From positions 1 to 64,000 of the forward strand of contig NZ_ATYR01000022.1 in the NCBI RefSeq assembly GCF_000427785.1: a stretch of DNA of 64,000 bases, in the 5' to 3' direction. The notes beneath the pieces were generated by a model. The model was not told the DNA's origin and did no database searches. It saw only the letters and a program-made list of their open reading frames with translations. A program made the translations under genes and the position numbers. Shown piece after piece: positions 45,777 to 53,947 of the stretch (position 1 is its first letter; every line of letters begins with the position of its first letter). Source of the DNA: Massilia alkalitolerans DSM 17462 (GTDB lineage Bacteria; Pseudomonadota; Gammaproteobacteria; Burkholderiales; Burkholderiaceae_D).

Positions 45777-47225
45777 ATGAGCACGCATACCTTCCTCTGG
45801 CACGACTATGAAACCTTCGGCGCGACCCCGCGCCGCGACCGCCCGGCCCAGTTCGCCGCCATCCGCACCGATGCCGAGCTGAACGAGATCGGCGAGCCGA
45901 TCATGCTGTACTGCCAGCCGGCGCCGGACTTCCTGCCCGACCCGCAATCCTGCCTGATCACCGGCATCACCCCGCAGCACTGCCTGGAACATGGCGTGCC
46001 GGAACACGAATTCGCTCGCCAGATCGAAGCCGCCTTCAGCGAGCCCGGCACCATCGGCGTCGGCTACAACACGATCCGTTTCGACGACGAGGTCACGCGC
46101 CACCTGTTCTGGCGCAACCTGATCGACCCGTATGCGCGCGAGTGGCAGAACGGCTGCGGCCGCTGGGACCTGCTGGACGTGGTGCGCATGACCTACGCAT
46201 TGCGCCCGGACGGCATCGAATGGCCGCGCAAGGAAGACGGCAAGCCGAGCTTCCGCCTGGAAGACCTGACCAAAGCCAACGGCCTGGTCCACGATGCCGC
46301 CCACGACGCGCTGTCGGACGTGCGCGCCACCATTGCCCTTGCCCGCCTCATCCGCTCGAAGCAGCCCAAGCTGTTCGACTTCTGCCTGGAACTGCGCCGC
46401 AAGGAGCGGGTGGCCGCCGAGATGGGCCTGCACCTCGACCCGGGCCAGCGCCAGCCCTTCCTGCACGTGTCCGGCATGTTTCCGGTCGAGCACGGCTGCC
46501 TGGGCCTGGTCTGGCCGCTGGCCCAGCACCCGACCAACAAGAACGAGATCCTGGTCTGGGACTGCCGTCACGACCCGTCCGAGCTGTTCGAGCTCGACGT
46601 CGAGACAATCCGCACCCGCCTGTTCACCCGCAGCGCCGAGATGCCGGAAGGGATGACGCGCCTGCCGATCAAGAGCGTGCACCTGAACAAGTCACCGATG
46701 CTGGTCGGGAACCTCAAGACCCTGCAGCCCGCCATGGCGGCGCGCTGGAACATCGACGTCGAGCAGGCACGCGCGCACGCGGCGCTGGCCGCGGGCGGGC
46801 GCAACATGAGCGCGATCTGGGCCGAGGTGTTCAAGAAGCCGGCCGCGGGCGGCGTGGTGGACGTCGACGAGGACCTGTACGGCGGCTTCGTCGGCAACGG
46901 CGACCGCCGCAAGCTGGAATCGCTGCGTCAGGAAAAGCCGCAAGCGCTGGCCGCCATGCGGCCCTCGTTCGAGGACGAACGCCTGGGCGAGCTGTTCTTC
47001 CGCTACCGCGCACGCAACTTCCCCGACACCCTGTCGGAAGACGAACGCGAACTGTGGGAGGCGCACCGGGCGGCGCGGCTGTTCGAGGGCGCTTCCAGGG
47101 CGCGCACCGTCGACCAGCTGTTCATGGAGATCGACGCGCTGTCCGAGAATGCAGACGAGCGCGCGGAGGAAATCCTCGGCGCGCTGTATGACTATGCGGA
47201 GACGATTGCGCCGAGCAGGTATTGA
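45777..47225 (+). CDS. sbcB: Exodeoxyribonuclease I
   Basis: 482 residues, the 3'-5' single-strand DNA exonuclease of recombination and mismatch repair. Starts MSTHTFLWHDYETFGATP, with the DEDDh Asp/Glu in HDYETFG. GVGYNTIRFDDEVTRHLF comes near 94-111 and VHDAAHDALSDVRATIA near 177-193 carries the His and Asp. The SH3-like and C-terminal domains follow. Convergent with pyrF, 15 bases away. Confidence 0.96.
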   Translation: MSTHTFLWHDYETFGATPRRDRPAQFAAIRTDAELNEIGEPIMLYCQPAPDFLPDPQSCLITGITPQHCLEHGVPEHEFARQIEAAFSEPGTIGVGYNTIRFDDEVTRHLFWRNLIDPYAREWQNGCGRWDLLDVVRMTYALRPDGIEWPRKEDGKPSFRLEDLTKANGLVHDAAHDALSDVRATIALARLIRSKQPKLFDFCLELRRKERVAAEMGLHLDPGQRQPFLHVSGMFPVEHGCLGLVWPLAQHPTNKNEILVWDCRHDPSELFELDVETIRTRLFTRSAEMPEGMTRLPIKSVHLNKSPMLVGNLKTLQPAMAARWNIDVEQARAHAALAAGGRNMSAIWAEVFKKPAAGGVVDVDEDLYGGFVGNGDRRKLESLRQEKPQALAAMRPSFEDERLGELFFRYRARNFPDTLSEDERELWEAHRAARLFEGASRARTVDQLFMEIDALSENADERAEEILGALYDYAETIAPSRY

Positions 47226-47240
47226 GGCTGGGGGACGCCC

Positions 47241-48062
47241 TTAGCCCCGCGCCGCATTGATCGCGTCGCGCGTCTCCATCGCCACCCTGCGCGCCGCTGC
47301 GGCGAAATCCTCGCCCGCCTGCGGCGCCGCATACAGGATCGCGCGCGAGGAATTGATCATCATCCCGGCGCCGTTCGCGGTACGCCCGGCCTGCACGGTC
47401 GCTTCCACGTCCCCGCCCTGCGCGCCCACGCCCGGAATCAGGAGCGGCATGTCGCCCACCAGCTTGCGCACCTGCGCGATCTCTTCCGGGAAGGTCGCCC
47501 CCACCACCAGCGCCAGCTGGCCGTTGCGGTTCCACTTCTCGGCCACCAGCTGGGCCACGTGCTGGTACAGCGGGCGTCCGCCCACGTCCAGGAACTGCAG
47601 GTCCGAGCCGCCCGCGTTCGAGGTGCGGCACAGCACGATCACGCCGCGGTCGGCCCACTCCAGGTAGGGCTCGACCGAGTCGAAGCCCATGTAGGGGCTG
47701 ACCGTGACCGCGTCGGCGCCGTAGCGCTCGAAGGCTTCGCGCGCGTACTGGTGGGCGGTGGCGCCGATGTCGCCGCGCTTGGCATCCAGCACCAGCGGAA
47801 TGTGCGGGTATTGCTCGCGCAGGTAGCGGCAGATTTCCTCCAGCTGCGCTTCGGCGCCCAGCGCCGCGAAGTAGGCGATCTGCGGCTTGAAGGCGCAGGC
47901 CAGGTCGGCGGTCGCGTCGATGATCGCCTTGCAGAATTGGACGATGCCGTCCGGCTGGCCTTGCAGCTGCGCGGGGAAGCGCGCCAGGTCCGGGTCGAGC
48001 CCGACGCACAGCAGGGAATTGTTGCGGGTCCATGCTGCGGAAAGTTTATCGATGAAAGTCAT
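47241..48062 (-). CDS. pyrF: Orotidine 5'-phosphate decarboxylase
   Basis: 273 residues, last step of UMP synthesis. The longer archaeal/Mycobacterium-like type seen in many betaproteobacteria. Motifs: LCVGLDPD near 18-25, VLDAKRGDIGATAHQYA (catalytic Lys) near 91-107 and LLIPGVGAQGGD near 207. Divergent from lemA with 154 bases of promoter region. Confidence 0.95.
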   Translation of the reverse strand: MTFIDKLSAAWTRNNSLLCVGLDPDLARFPAQLQGQPDGIVQFCKAIIDATADLACAFKPQIAYFAALGAEAQLEEICRYLREQYPHIPLVLDAKRGDIGATAHQYAREAFERYGADAVTVSPYMGFDSVEPYLEWADRGVIVLCRTSNAGGSDLQFLDVGGRPLYQHVAQLVAEKWNRNGQLALVVGATFPEEIAQVRKLVGDMPLLIPGVGAQGGDVEATVQAGRTANGAGMMINSSRAILYAAPQAGEDFAAAARRVAMETRDAINAARG

Positions 48063-48216
48063 CCGGGCCTCTTGTATGTCAGTTATTGCGAACCCAATAT
48101 TGTACCGCCAGCCGTGGCGCTGGACGGGTGCAGCCTGGGTTTGGCCCCGGACGATGCGCCAAAATATCTTTACATCATGTATATTTTGACCATTCGACAA
48201 TAGCCATGGAACGAAC

Positions 48217-48828
48217 ATGACATCTACCCTCTTCTCGCGCTGGACCCGAACCCTGGCCGTGGCCGTCCTGACCGGTACACTGCTGTCCGGCTGCGGCTAC
48301 AACGAGTTCCAGACCAAGGACGAGGCAACCATCGCCGCCTGGGGCGAAGTGGTCAACCAGTACCAGCGCCGCGCCGACCTGATCCCGAACCTGGTCAACA
48401 CCGTCAAGGGCTATGCCTCGCACGAGCGCGAGACGCTCGAGGCCGTCACCCGGGCCCGCGCCGCCGCGACCAGCTTCCAGATCACGCCCGAAGTCCTGAA
48501 CGACCCGGCCGCGTTCAACAAATTCCAGCAGGTGCAGGGCGAGCTGTCCGGCGCGCTGTCGCGCCTGATGGTCGTGGCCGAGAAATACCCGGACCTGAAG
48601 GCCGACACCAGTTTCCGCGACCTGCAGTCGCAGCTGGAAGGCACCGAGAACCGCATCACGGTCGCACGCCAGCGCTACATCGCCTCGGTGCAGGACTATA
48701 ACGTCACCGTGCGCAAGTTCCCGACCAACCTGACGGCGATGGTGTTCGGCTACGAGACCAAGCCCTCGTTCACGGTCGAGAACGAAAAGGCGATCTCGAC
48801 GGCGCCGACGGTCGACTTCGGCAAATAA
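48217..48828 (+). CDS. LemA family lipoprotein
   Basis: 203 residues with a lipobox (TGTLLSGCGYNE). Classic LemA core YQRRADLIPNLVNTVKGYASHERETLEAVTRAR near 49-80. Four-helix bundle, membrane-tethered. Next to two TPM-domain genes, as in many bacteria, so a joint envelope role is likely. Unknown biochemistry. Confidence 0.93.
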   Translation: MTSTLFSRWTRTLAVAVLTGTLLSGCGYNEFQTKDEATIAAWGEVVNQYQRRADLIPNLVNTVKGYASHERETLEAVTRARAAATSFQITPEVLNDPAAFNKFQQVQGELSGALSRLMVVAEKYPDLKADTSFRDLQSQLEGTENRITVARQRYIASVQDYNVTVRKFPTNLTAMVFGYETKPSFTVENEKAISTAPTVDFGK

Positions 48829-48831
48829 GCG

Positions 48832-49686
48832 ATGCACGCGCCGACCGGAGCCGGTTTCCTTCGTTGCCTGTGGGCCCTGCTGCTGGCTTTTGTGCTTGCA
48901 GCACCCGCCTTCGCCCAGCTCAAGCCGGTACCCGCGCTGACCGGGCGCGTGGTCGACGAAGCCGGCATGCTCGACGCCAGCCAGCGCGAGCGGCTCACGG
49001 CGGTGCTGGCCGACTACGAGGCGCGCACCGGAAGCCAGATCGCGGTGCTGCTGGTCAAATCGACCGAACCCGAAGCGATCGAGCAGTTCAGCATCCGCGT
49101 CACCGACGCCTGGAAGCTGGGCCGCAAGGGCATCGACGACGGCGTGCTGCTGATGGTGGCGCGCGACAACCCGAGTTCGCTGCGCCGGCTGCGCATCGAG
49201 GCCGGGCGCGGCGTGCAGGGCGTGCTGACGGACGCCCAGTCGAAACGCATCCTGCAAGACGTGATCGCGCCGCACTTCCGGCAGAACCATTATTACGAAG
49301 GCCTGGTGGCCGGCGTCGGCGCCATCGCGACGCTGCTGAACAAGGAAAGCTTCCCTGCCCCGGCGCAGCAGCCGGCGCCACAGCGTCAAGTGCAGGTCGA
49401 CAGCGGCGCCGGGTTTTCGCTGTTCGGTATCATTCCCCTCCTGATCGGCTTTTTCCTGCTGCGTTCGATCTTCCGTCCGCGCCGCAGCCGGCTCTCGCCG
49501 CACCATTGGGGCCACCGCCGCAGCAGCGGCCTGGGCGATGTCGCGACCGGCATCATCCTCGGCAACATCATGAGCGGCATGGGACGCGGCGGCGGCTTCG
49601 GTGGCGGCGGAGGCGGATTCGGTGGCGGCGGATTTTCCGGCGGCGGGGGCAGCTTCGACGGCGGCGGCGCCTCGGGAGACTGGTAA
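48832..49686 (+). CDS. TPM-domain membrane protein (YgcG-like)
   Basis: 284 residues: signal peptide, TPM domain (about 35-180; GRVVDEAGMLDASQRERL and RLRIEAGRGVQGVLTD), TM at about 198-215. The tail is a run of Gly/Phe/Ser repeats (GGGFGGGG type) typical of YgcG. Three bases after lemA; stop shares one base with the next ATG (49686). Role in envelope maintenance inferred from the lemA-tpm pairing. Confidence 0.92.
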   Translation: MHAPTGAGFLRCLWALLLAFVLAAPAFAQLKPVPALTGRVVDEAGMLDASQRERLTAVLADYEARTGSQIAVLLVKSTEPEAIEQFSIRVTDAWKLGRKGIDDGVLLMVARDNPSSLRRLRIEAGRGVQGVLTDAQSKRILQDVIAPHFRQNHYYEGLVAGVGAIATLLNKESFPAPAQQPAPQRQVQVDSGAGFSLFGIIPLLIGFFLLRSIFRPRRSRLSPHHWGHRRSSGLGDVATGIILGNIMSGMGRGGGFGGGGGGFGGGGFSGGGGSFDGGGASGDW

Positions 49687-50195
49687 TGGGATTCAAGCAA
49701 CGCATCAAACGCGCCTGGCGCCACCTGCGCAGCAGCGAAGGCGAGGCCAAGCGCGCCTTCCCGGAAGCCACGCTCAGCGCGATCAGCGAGGCGATCACCG
49801 CCGGCGAGCAGACCCACCGCGGCGAAGTGCGGCTGATCGTCGAAAAGGGTCTGCCCTTCGACGACGCCTGGGACGGCGTCAGCAACCGTCAGCGCGCGCT
49901 GGCCCTGTTCGCCGACTACGGCGTGTGGGACACCGAGGACAATTGTGGTGTGCTCATCTACATCAACCTGGCCGAGCACAAGGTGGATATCGTGGCCGAC
50001 CGCGGCATCGACCGCAAGATCGACAGCGCTACCTGGCAGGGGGTGTGCCGCACCATGACGGACGGCTTCAGGCAAGGCAGCTTCCACGACGCGACCCTGG
50101 CCGCCATCGGGCAGGTCAACGAGCTGCTGCGCCAGCACTTCCCGGCCAACGGCAGCCGCGCCAACGAGTTGCCGGACAAACCGCTGATGCTCTGA
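49686..50195 (+). CDS. TPM-domain protein, soluble, second copy
   Basis: 169 residues, no signal peptide. TPM domain with LSAISEAITAGEQTHRGEVRLIVEKG near 30-55 and VDIVADRGIDRKID near 104. Third gene of the lemA operon. Starts one base into the YgcG stop. Confidence 0.9.
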   Translation: MGFKQRIKRAWRHLRSSEGEAKRAFPEATLSAISEAITAGEQTHRGEVRLIVEKGLPFDDAWDGVSNRQRALALFADYGVWDTEDNCGVLIYINLAEHKVDIVADRGIDRKIDSATWQGVCRTMTDGFRQGSFHDATLAAIGQVNELLRQHFPANGSRANELPDKPLML

Positions 50196-50261
50196 GCATT
50201 CCTTTGATGCCGCGCTGTCGCCGACGACGGCGCGGACTTATCATGGGCAGCCACGCACTTC

Positions 50262-50819
50262 ATGCAGCGCCCCATGGCCCACCGGATCACGACCATCCCG
50301 CCACGACTGGCTTGCTGGCGCGACAGCCTCGAACGTCGGCGCTACCGCAGTGCGCTTGCGCTGGGTGCATGCCTGGGCCTCGCGGGAACGCTCTGCGCAC
50401 TCTGTGTGTCCGCGCTCGTGCTGCAGTTTCTCCCTCCGGAGCTATGGGGACATTCCGCTGCTGCCGGTCTCGCCCGGCTTACTCCGGTCGGCGTCTTCCT
50501 GGCGGGCGTCATCTATGCCCCCATCATTGAAACCGTGCTCGGCCAGGTCCTGCCGATTGAAGCCGCGCACCGCCTCGGCGCGCCGCCCGTCGCCTGTGTC
50601 CTGCTGAGCGCGCTGGTGTTCGCCTACGGCCACTACCTGAACGGCGGGCTAGCCCACGGGATGACGACCTTCTTCGGCGGGATGATCTTTGCCTGCGCCT
50701 ACGTGAACATGCGCTGGGCCGGCATCGCGCCGGCCGCCCTGACTGCGGCGACGGCGCACGCCGTGCAGAACGGAACGGTCCTGTTCGTCATCGCGCCCCT
50801 GTTTCCGGAATGGGCATAG
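50262..50819 (+). CDS. Divergent CPBP-like intramembrane protease
   Basis: 185 residues with about five TM segments. Two of the CPBP motifs are seen: FAYGHYL and AHAVQN, giving FxxxH and HxxxN. The EExxxR motif is reduced to IETVLGQ. So membership of the CPBP (Rce1-like) family is likely but activity is doubtful. No Shine-Dalgarno; an ATG at 50274 is an alternative start. Single gene. Confidence 0.65.
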   Translation: MQRPMAHRITTIPPRLACWRDSLERRRYRSALALGACLGLAGTLCALCVSALVLQFLPPELWGHSAAAGLARLTPVGVFLAGVIYAPIIETVLGQVLPIEAAHRLGAPPVACVLLSALVFAYGHYLNGGLAHGMTTFFGGMIFACAYVNMRWAGIAPAALTAATAHAVQNGTVLFVIAPLFPEWA

Positions 50820-50888
50820 GCAGCGACAAAACGCTGGCGCCGTTCGCGGGCTGGATACAATGACGGCTTTACAAGCAAGGATGCCGCC

Positions 50889-51653
50889 ATGAGACTAGCC
50901 GACAAGACAGCCATCGTAACGGGCGCCAGCCAGGGCATCGGCCTGGCCTGCGCCACGCGCCTGGTGCAGGAAGGCGCGCGCGTCATGCTCGTCGACATCC
51001 GCCTCGAAGGCCGGGATGCCGCAGCCAGGCTCGGGGAAGCCGCCCGCTTCCACCAGGCCGACGTCAGCCTGAAGGCCGATGTCGATGCGATGATCGCCGC
51101 CACCCTGGAGGCATTCGGGCAGGTCGACATCCTCGTCAACAATGCCGGCGTCACGCATGCGGCAGACTTCCTCGAGCTGGCGGAGGAAGACTTCGACCGC
51201 GTGCTGCGCATCAACCTGAAATCGATGTTCCTGTGCAGCCAGGCGGCGGCGCGCGAGATGGTGAAGCGCCAGACGGGCTGCATCATCAATATGTCCAGCG
51301 TCAATGCCGAGCTGACCATCCCGAACCAGGTGCCGTATGTGGTCTCGAAAGGCGGCGTCAACCAGCTGACGCGCGTGGCCGCGATCAGCCTGGCGGAGCA
51401 CGGCATTCGCGTCAACGCCATCGGCCCGGGCACGATTCTGACCGAACTGGCAAAGAAAGCGGTACTCGGCAGTCCGGAAGCGCGTCACACGATCCTGTCG
51501 CGCACGCCGCTCGGACGCTGCGGCGAGCCCGAGGAAGTTGCGGCCGTCTGCGCCTTCCTGGCCAGCGACGACGCTTCTTACATCACGGGCCAGACCCTGT
51601 ACGCGGACGGCGGCCGCATGGCGCTGAACTACACGGTACCCGTGCGCGAGTAA
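50889..51653 (+). CDS. Short-chain dehydrogenase/reductase
   Basis: 254 residues, classical SDR: TGASQGIG near 11-18, NNAG near 86-89, the Ser in INMSSVNAE and YVVSK (catalytic Tyr and Lys) near 151-155. NAD(P)-dependent, substrate unknown, close to sugar or galactose-type dehydrogenases. AAGGATGCCGCC precedes the start. Confidence 0.9.
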   Translation: MRLADKTAIVTGASQGIGLACATRLVQEGARVMLVDIRLEGRDAAARLGEAARFHQADVSLKADVDAMIAATLEAFGQVDILVNNAGVTHAADFLELAEEDFDRVLRINLKSMFLCSQAAAREMVKRQTGCIINMSSVNAELTIPNQVPYVVSKGGVNQLTRVAAISLAEHGIRVNAIGPGTILTELAKKAVLGSPEARHTILSRTPLGRCGEPEEVAAVCAFLASDDASYITGQTLYADGGRMALNYTVPVRE

Positions 51654-51756
51654 GTGCGCCGCGCCAGCATCTTGATGAAACAGATATTCGAAATATCAAT
51701 GTCTGGTATCCGTATTCTAAATTGGACGTATATTTGGCGACGCAGCATAATCTCAC

Positions 51757-51818
51757 CTGTCTCCACTATTCTCCTCCAAGAAAATAGTTTTAAGCCCGCC
51801 TAGAGCGGGCTTTTTTTT
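51757..51818 (+). ncRNA. Candidate small RNA with C-rich loop
   Basis: Hairpin ACTATT-CTCCTCCAAGAA-AATAGT (51765-51788) directly followed by a strong terminator AAGCCCGC-CTAGA-GCGGGCTT plus T tract (51792-51818). The exposed CTCCTCC is complementary to a Shine-Dalgarno, as in several trans-acting sRNAs. A possible promoter is TTGGAC (51722) and CATAAT (51746), spacer 18. Alternatively it is just the distant 3' end of the SDR transcript. Confidence 0.4.
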
Positions 51819-51924
51819 GTTCAGCGCGTCCTGCGCGATATTGTTGAGATCACGGACATCCGGAACAGTTCGGTCGTCTCGGTTCACATTTGATCGCTGT
51901 CATAGTGTGGTCACATTCACCCCG

Positions 51925-52069
51925 TATACTTTGAATCACCTGCGATACACGCAACCGATATGCGTGATGGCAGCAGGTGTGCTGCACCCGGCGTGCAACA
52001 CACCAACCGATTTACGTCTCTTGGCCCGATCTTGGGTTGTGCCCGTCAGTTCCTGACGGGCATTTTTTT
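51925..52069 (+). ncRNA. Candidate small RNA with three hairpins
   Basis: A -10 TATACT at 51925-51930 is followed by three stems. Hairpin 1 is CACGCA-ACCGATA-TGCGTG (51948-51966). Hairpin 2 is GGTGTG-C-TGCAC...GTGCA-A-CACACC (51976-52004). The third is the terminator GCCCGTCAG-TTC-CTGACGGGC with T tract (52041-52069). No reading frame covers it. The -35 is unclear. No known RNA family recognised. Expected transcript about 51937-52069. Confidence 0.45.
52041..52069 (+). terminator. Terminator of the intergenic RNA candidate
   Basis: GCCCGTCAG (52041-52049), TTC loop, CTGACGGGC (52053-52061), then seven T (52063-52069). No coding gene lies within 380 bases upstream, so it must end a non-coding transcript. 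Confidence 0.8.
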
Positions 52070-52107
52070 CTTCACATCGGCAACACCATCATAAAAATCA
52101 CCCCGCT

Positions 52108-52199
52108 GGGCTTGAAGCCCTGCAGGATTTCGCTATGATGAAGCTCCCGCCCTGCGTTTCCTGCTTCGCAGGGTTGCGGAGACAACACGATAATGGGAG
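52108..52199 (+). promoter_or_regulatory. Promoter and Shine-Dalgarno-hiding leader of the zinc-ribbon gene
   Basis: Promoter TTGAAG (52112-52117), 16 bases, TATGAT (52134-52139). The dyad GGGCTT-G-AAGCCC (52108-52120) overlaps the -35. Downstream, AAGCTCCC (52141-52148) is fully complementary to GGGAGCTT (52195-52202), which contains the GGGAG ribosome site. An inner hairpin CCCTGCG/CGCAGGG (52150-52173) lies between. If the transcript keeps the left arm, the ribosome site is hidden until the fold opens. Confidence 0.5.
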
Positions 52200-52207
52200 C
52201 TTGTCCT

Positions 52208-52522
52208 ATGAATCAACGTGTATCCGAGAACTACGCGCATCCGCCTGAAGCAAGCGCCAGCCGCCGCCACCATACCGACGGCAACCTGGTGCTGAGCGAA
52301 CTGAATCCCCTTGCCGTCATCGACCAGCTCGACGGTGACAGCGCCCCGCTGAACCTGCTGACTTTCGGCAGCGTGCGCGAAATCTGTCCCAAGTGCCAGC
52401 ACACCCACCTCAAGCTCGTGCTGCGGCAGAACAGCGTCCGCATGGCACACCTTTTCTGCGCCGACTGCGAAAGCTGTTTCGACGCCCACTATACGAACGG
52501 CGTCCCCGCGCTGACGATCTGA
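52208..52522 (+). CDS. Zinc-ribbon-like protein of unknown function
   Basis: 104 residues. CPKC (60-63) and CADC (84-87, with a further Cys at 90) form a four-Cys zinc ribbon. The N-terminus has HHTDGNLVLSELNPL near 21-35. No other domain, no signal peptide. Start chosen by GGGAG eight bases upstream. Possibly a zinc or redox-responsive regulator, given the special leader; inferred only. Confidence 0.75.
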   Translation: MNQRVSENYAHPPEASASRRHHTDGNLVLSELNPLAVIDQLDGDSAPLNLLTFGSVREICPKCQHTHLKLVLRQNSVRMAHLFCADCESCFDAHYTNGVPALTI

Positions 52523-52627
52523 AGGGGCAGCCCGCCGGGATGCCGGCGACCGGTGCGTCGAGCCGGTCGGTGCGACAGGAAAGCCAAGCGCTGTGATATC
52601 GTTCGCTTTTGCCAGCGTTTCGTCGTC

Positions 52628-53029
52628 ATGCCCGCTTTCCTGTCCTTCCTGTTGCTCGATCCCCGCCTGCGCTCCGCCCGCATCAAGACCGCCCTCGTCC
52701 TGTTCGCGGGCATCGTCGTTGCCGGATCGATCCCGGGGGCGCGCGCCGAAGTGGGCGAATTCGCGCCCGGCGTGGTGCTGCACGGCCTGACCTATGCCTT
52801 CCTGACCATGCTGTGGTTCTTCGGCAGCACCGGAAGCGGTCCCGTGCGCGCCGCCAAGGCACTACTGGCGATCGCCCTGATGGGCGCCGGCGACGAGCTG
52901 GTGCAGAGCTTCCTGCCCTACCGCAGCGGCGACGTGCGCGACTGGATGGTCGACGTGAGCGCAGCGCTGCTGACCAGCACCCTGCTGGCGTTGATCGTGC
53001 CGCAGCACGGCAGCGTGCGCCAGCGCTGA
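52628..53029 (+). CDS. VanZ-like membrane protein
   Basis: 133 residues, four TM helices. VanZ-like pattern: a first helix, then HGLTYAFLTMLWFF, then GAGDELVQSFLPYRSGDVRDWMVDVSAALL near 95-124, the conserved DE..Q....R...D..D motif. VanZ relatives are implicated in glycopeptide tolerance or phospholipid headgroup handling; the role here is unknown. Confidence 0.82.
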   Translation: MPAFLSFLLLDPRLRSARIKTALVLFAGIVVAGSIPGARAEVGEFAPGVVLHGLTYAFLTMLWFFGSTGSGPVRAAKALLAIALMGAGDELVQSFLPYRSGDVRDWMVDVSAALLTSTLLALIVPQHGSVRQR

Positions 53030-53190
53030 CCTTCGGCACCGCAAAAAAATCCACCAGCCTCGTGGGCACCTTGATACAGCTCAGGCTCAACCCGAGTCAG
53101 CTGGAACGCTGACGCGCTTCCCCCCTCTCACTCCAGTGGCACGTGGCATCGTCACGCATCCGATTGAACATCCACCATAAGGAGTTGACC

Positions 53191-53832
53191 ATGAAGCAAA
53201 AACACCAGAGCATGCTCCTGGCGGGCTTGCTGGCTGTATCGCTGGGCCTGGCCGGGTGCGCCGGCATGCGCGGCGGCGGCGAGTCATCGAGCGGCACCAG
53301 CAGCAGCGGCACTACCACGGGCGGTTCGAGCGGCACCTCCGGTGCGACCGGCACCGGCGGCTCCAGCAGCTACGGCTCCGGCAGCGCCACCGACGCCTCC
53401 GGCAATCCCACCGGCAGCAGCGGCAGCTCGAGCAGCCAGGGCACCATGGGCACCGGCACCTCGGGCAGCTCTGGCACCTCGGGCACCAGCGGCTCTTCGG
53501 GCTGGGACCAGTCCGGCAGCAGCGGCGCATCGGGCAGCACCGGATCGTCCGGCTCGTCGGCAGCGACCGGCGCCTCGGCCGCCGGCAGCGCCGCACCCAA
53601 CAGCACGGTGCTCGCCATCGAAGTCGTCCCGAGCGAAAGCATGAGCTCGGGCAGCTCGGGCACGGCCGGCAGCACCGGATCGAGCGGCGCAGCCGGGGCC
53701 AGCGGCGCCAACAGCTACCGCGTCACGGTGCGCATGGACGACGGCAGCACCCAGGTCGTCAACCATGCCAGCACGCCCGACTTCCGCAGCGGCGACCGCG
53801 TGAACGTCACCAGCGGCGTCATCCAGCGCTAA
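53191..53832 (+). CDS. Ser/Gly/Thr-rich lipoprotein
   Basis: 213 residues. Signal peptide with lipobox GLAGCAGM, then about 110 residues of Ser/Gly/Thr low complexity, then a conserved end. That end has NSTVLAIEVVPSES near 137 and YRVTVRMDDGSTQVVNHAS near 178, resembling the tail of glycine-zipper outer membrane lipoproteins. AAGGAG precedes the start. Function unknown. Confidence 0.78.
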   Translation: MKQKHQSMLLAGLLAVSLGLAGCAGMRGGGESSSGTSSSGTTTGGSSGTSGATGTGGSSSYGSGSATDASGNPTGSSGSSSSQGTMGTGTSGSSGTSGTSGSSGWDQSGSSGASGSTGSSGSSAATGASAAGSAAPNSTVLAIEVVPSESMSSGSSGTAGSTGSSGAAGASGANSYRVTVRMDDGSTQVVNHASTPDFRSGDRVNVTSGVIQR

Positions 53833-53897
53833 GTCGCTCCGTTCGATCGCGCTGCGGCACGGACCTGCTGCAGCGTGCCCACCGCCCCACGCCACAC

Positions 53898-53926
53898 AAA
53901 AAACGCGCACCGTCACCGGTGCGCGT
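53898..53926 (-). terminator. Terminator of the galactose operon
   Basis: Read on the minus strand: ACGCGCACCG (53926-53917), a four-base loop, CGGTGCGCGT (53912-53903), then a T run (53903-53898). It directly follows the GH2 stop at 53948. Confidence 0.75.
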
Positions 53927-53947
53927 CTCTATCGCTTGCGCGTGCGC

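Noticed and set aside
53284..53916. 210-codon minus-strand frame opposite the Ser/Gly-rich lipoprotein
   Set aside because: Product is Ala/Gly/Arg low complexity, a mirror of the Ser/Gly codons on the plus strand.
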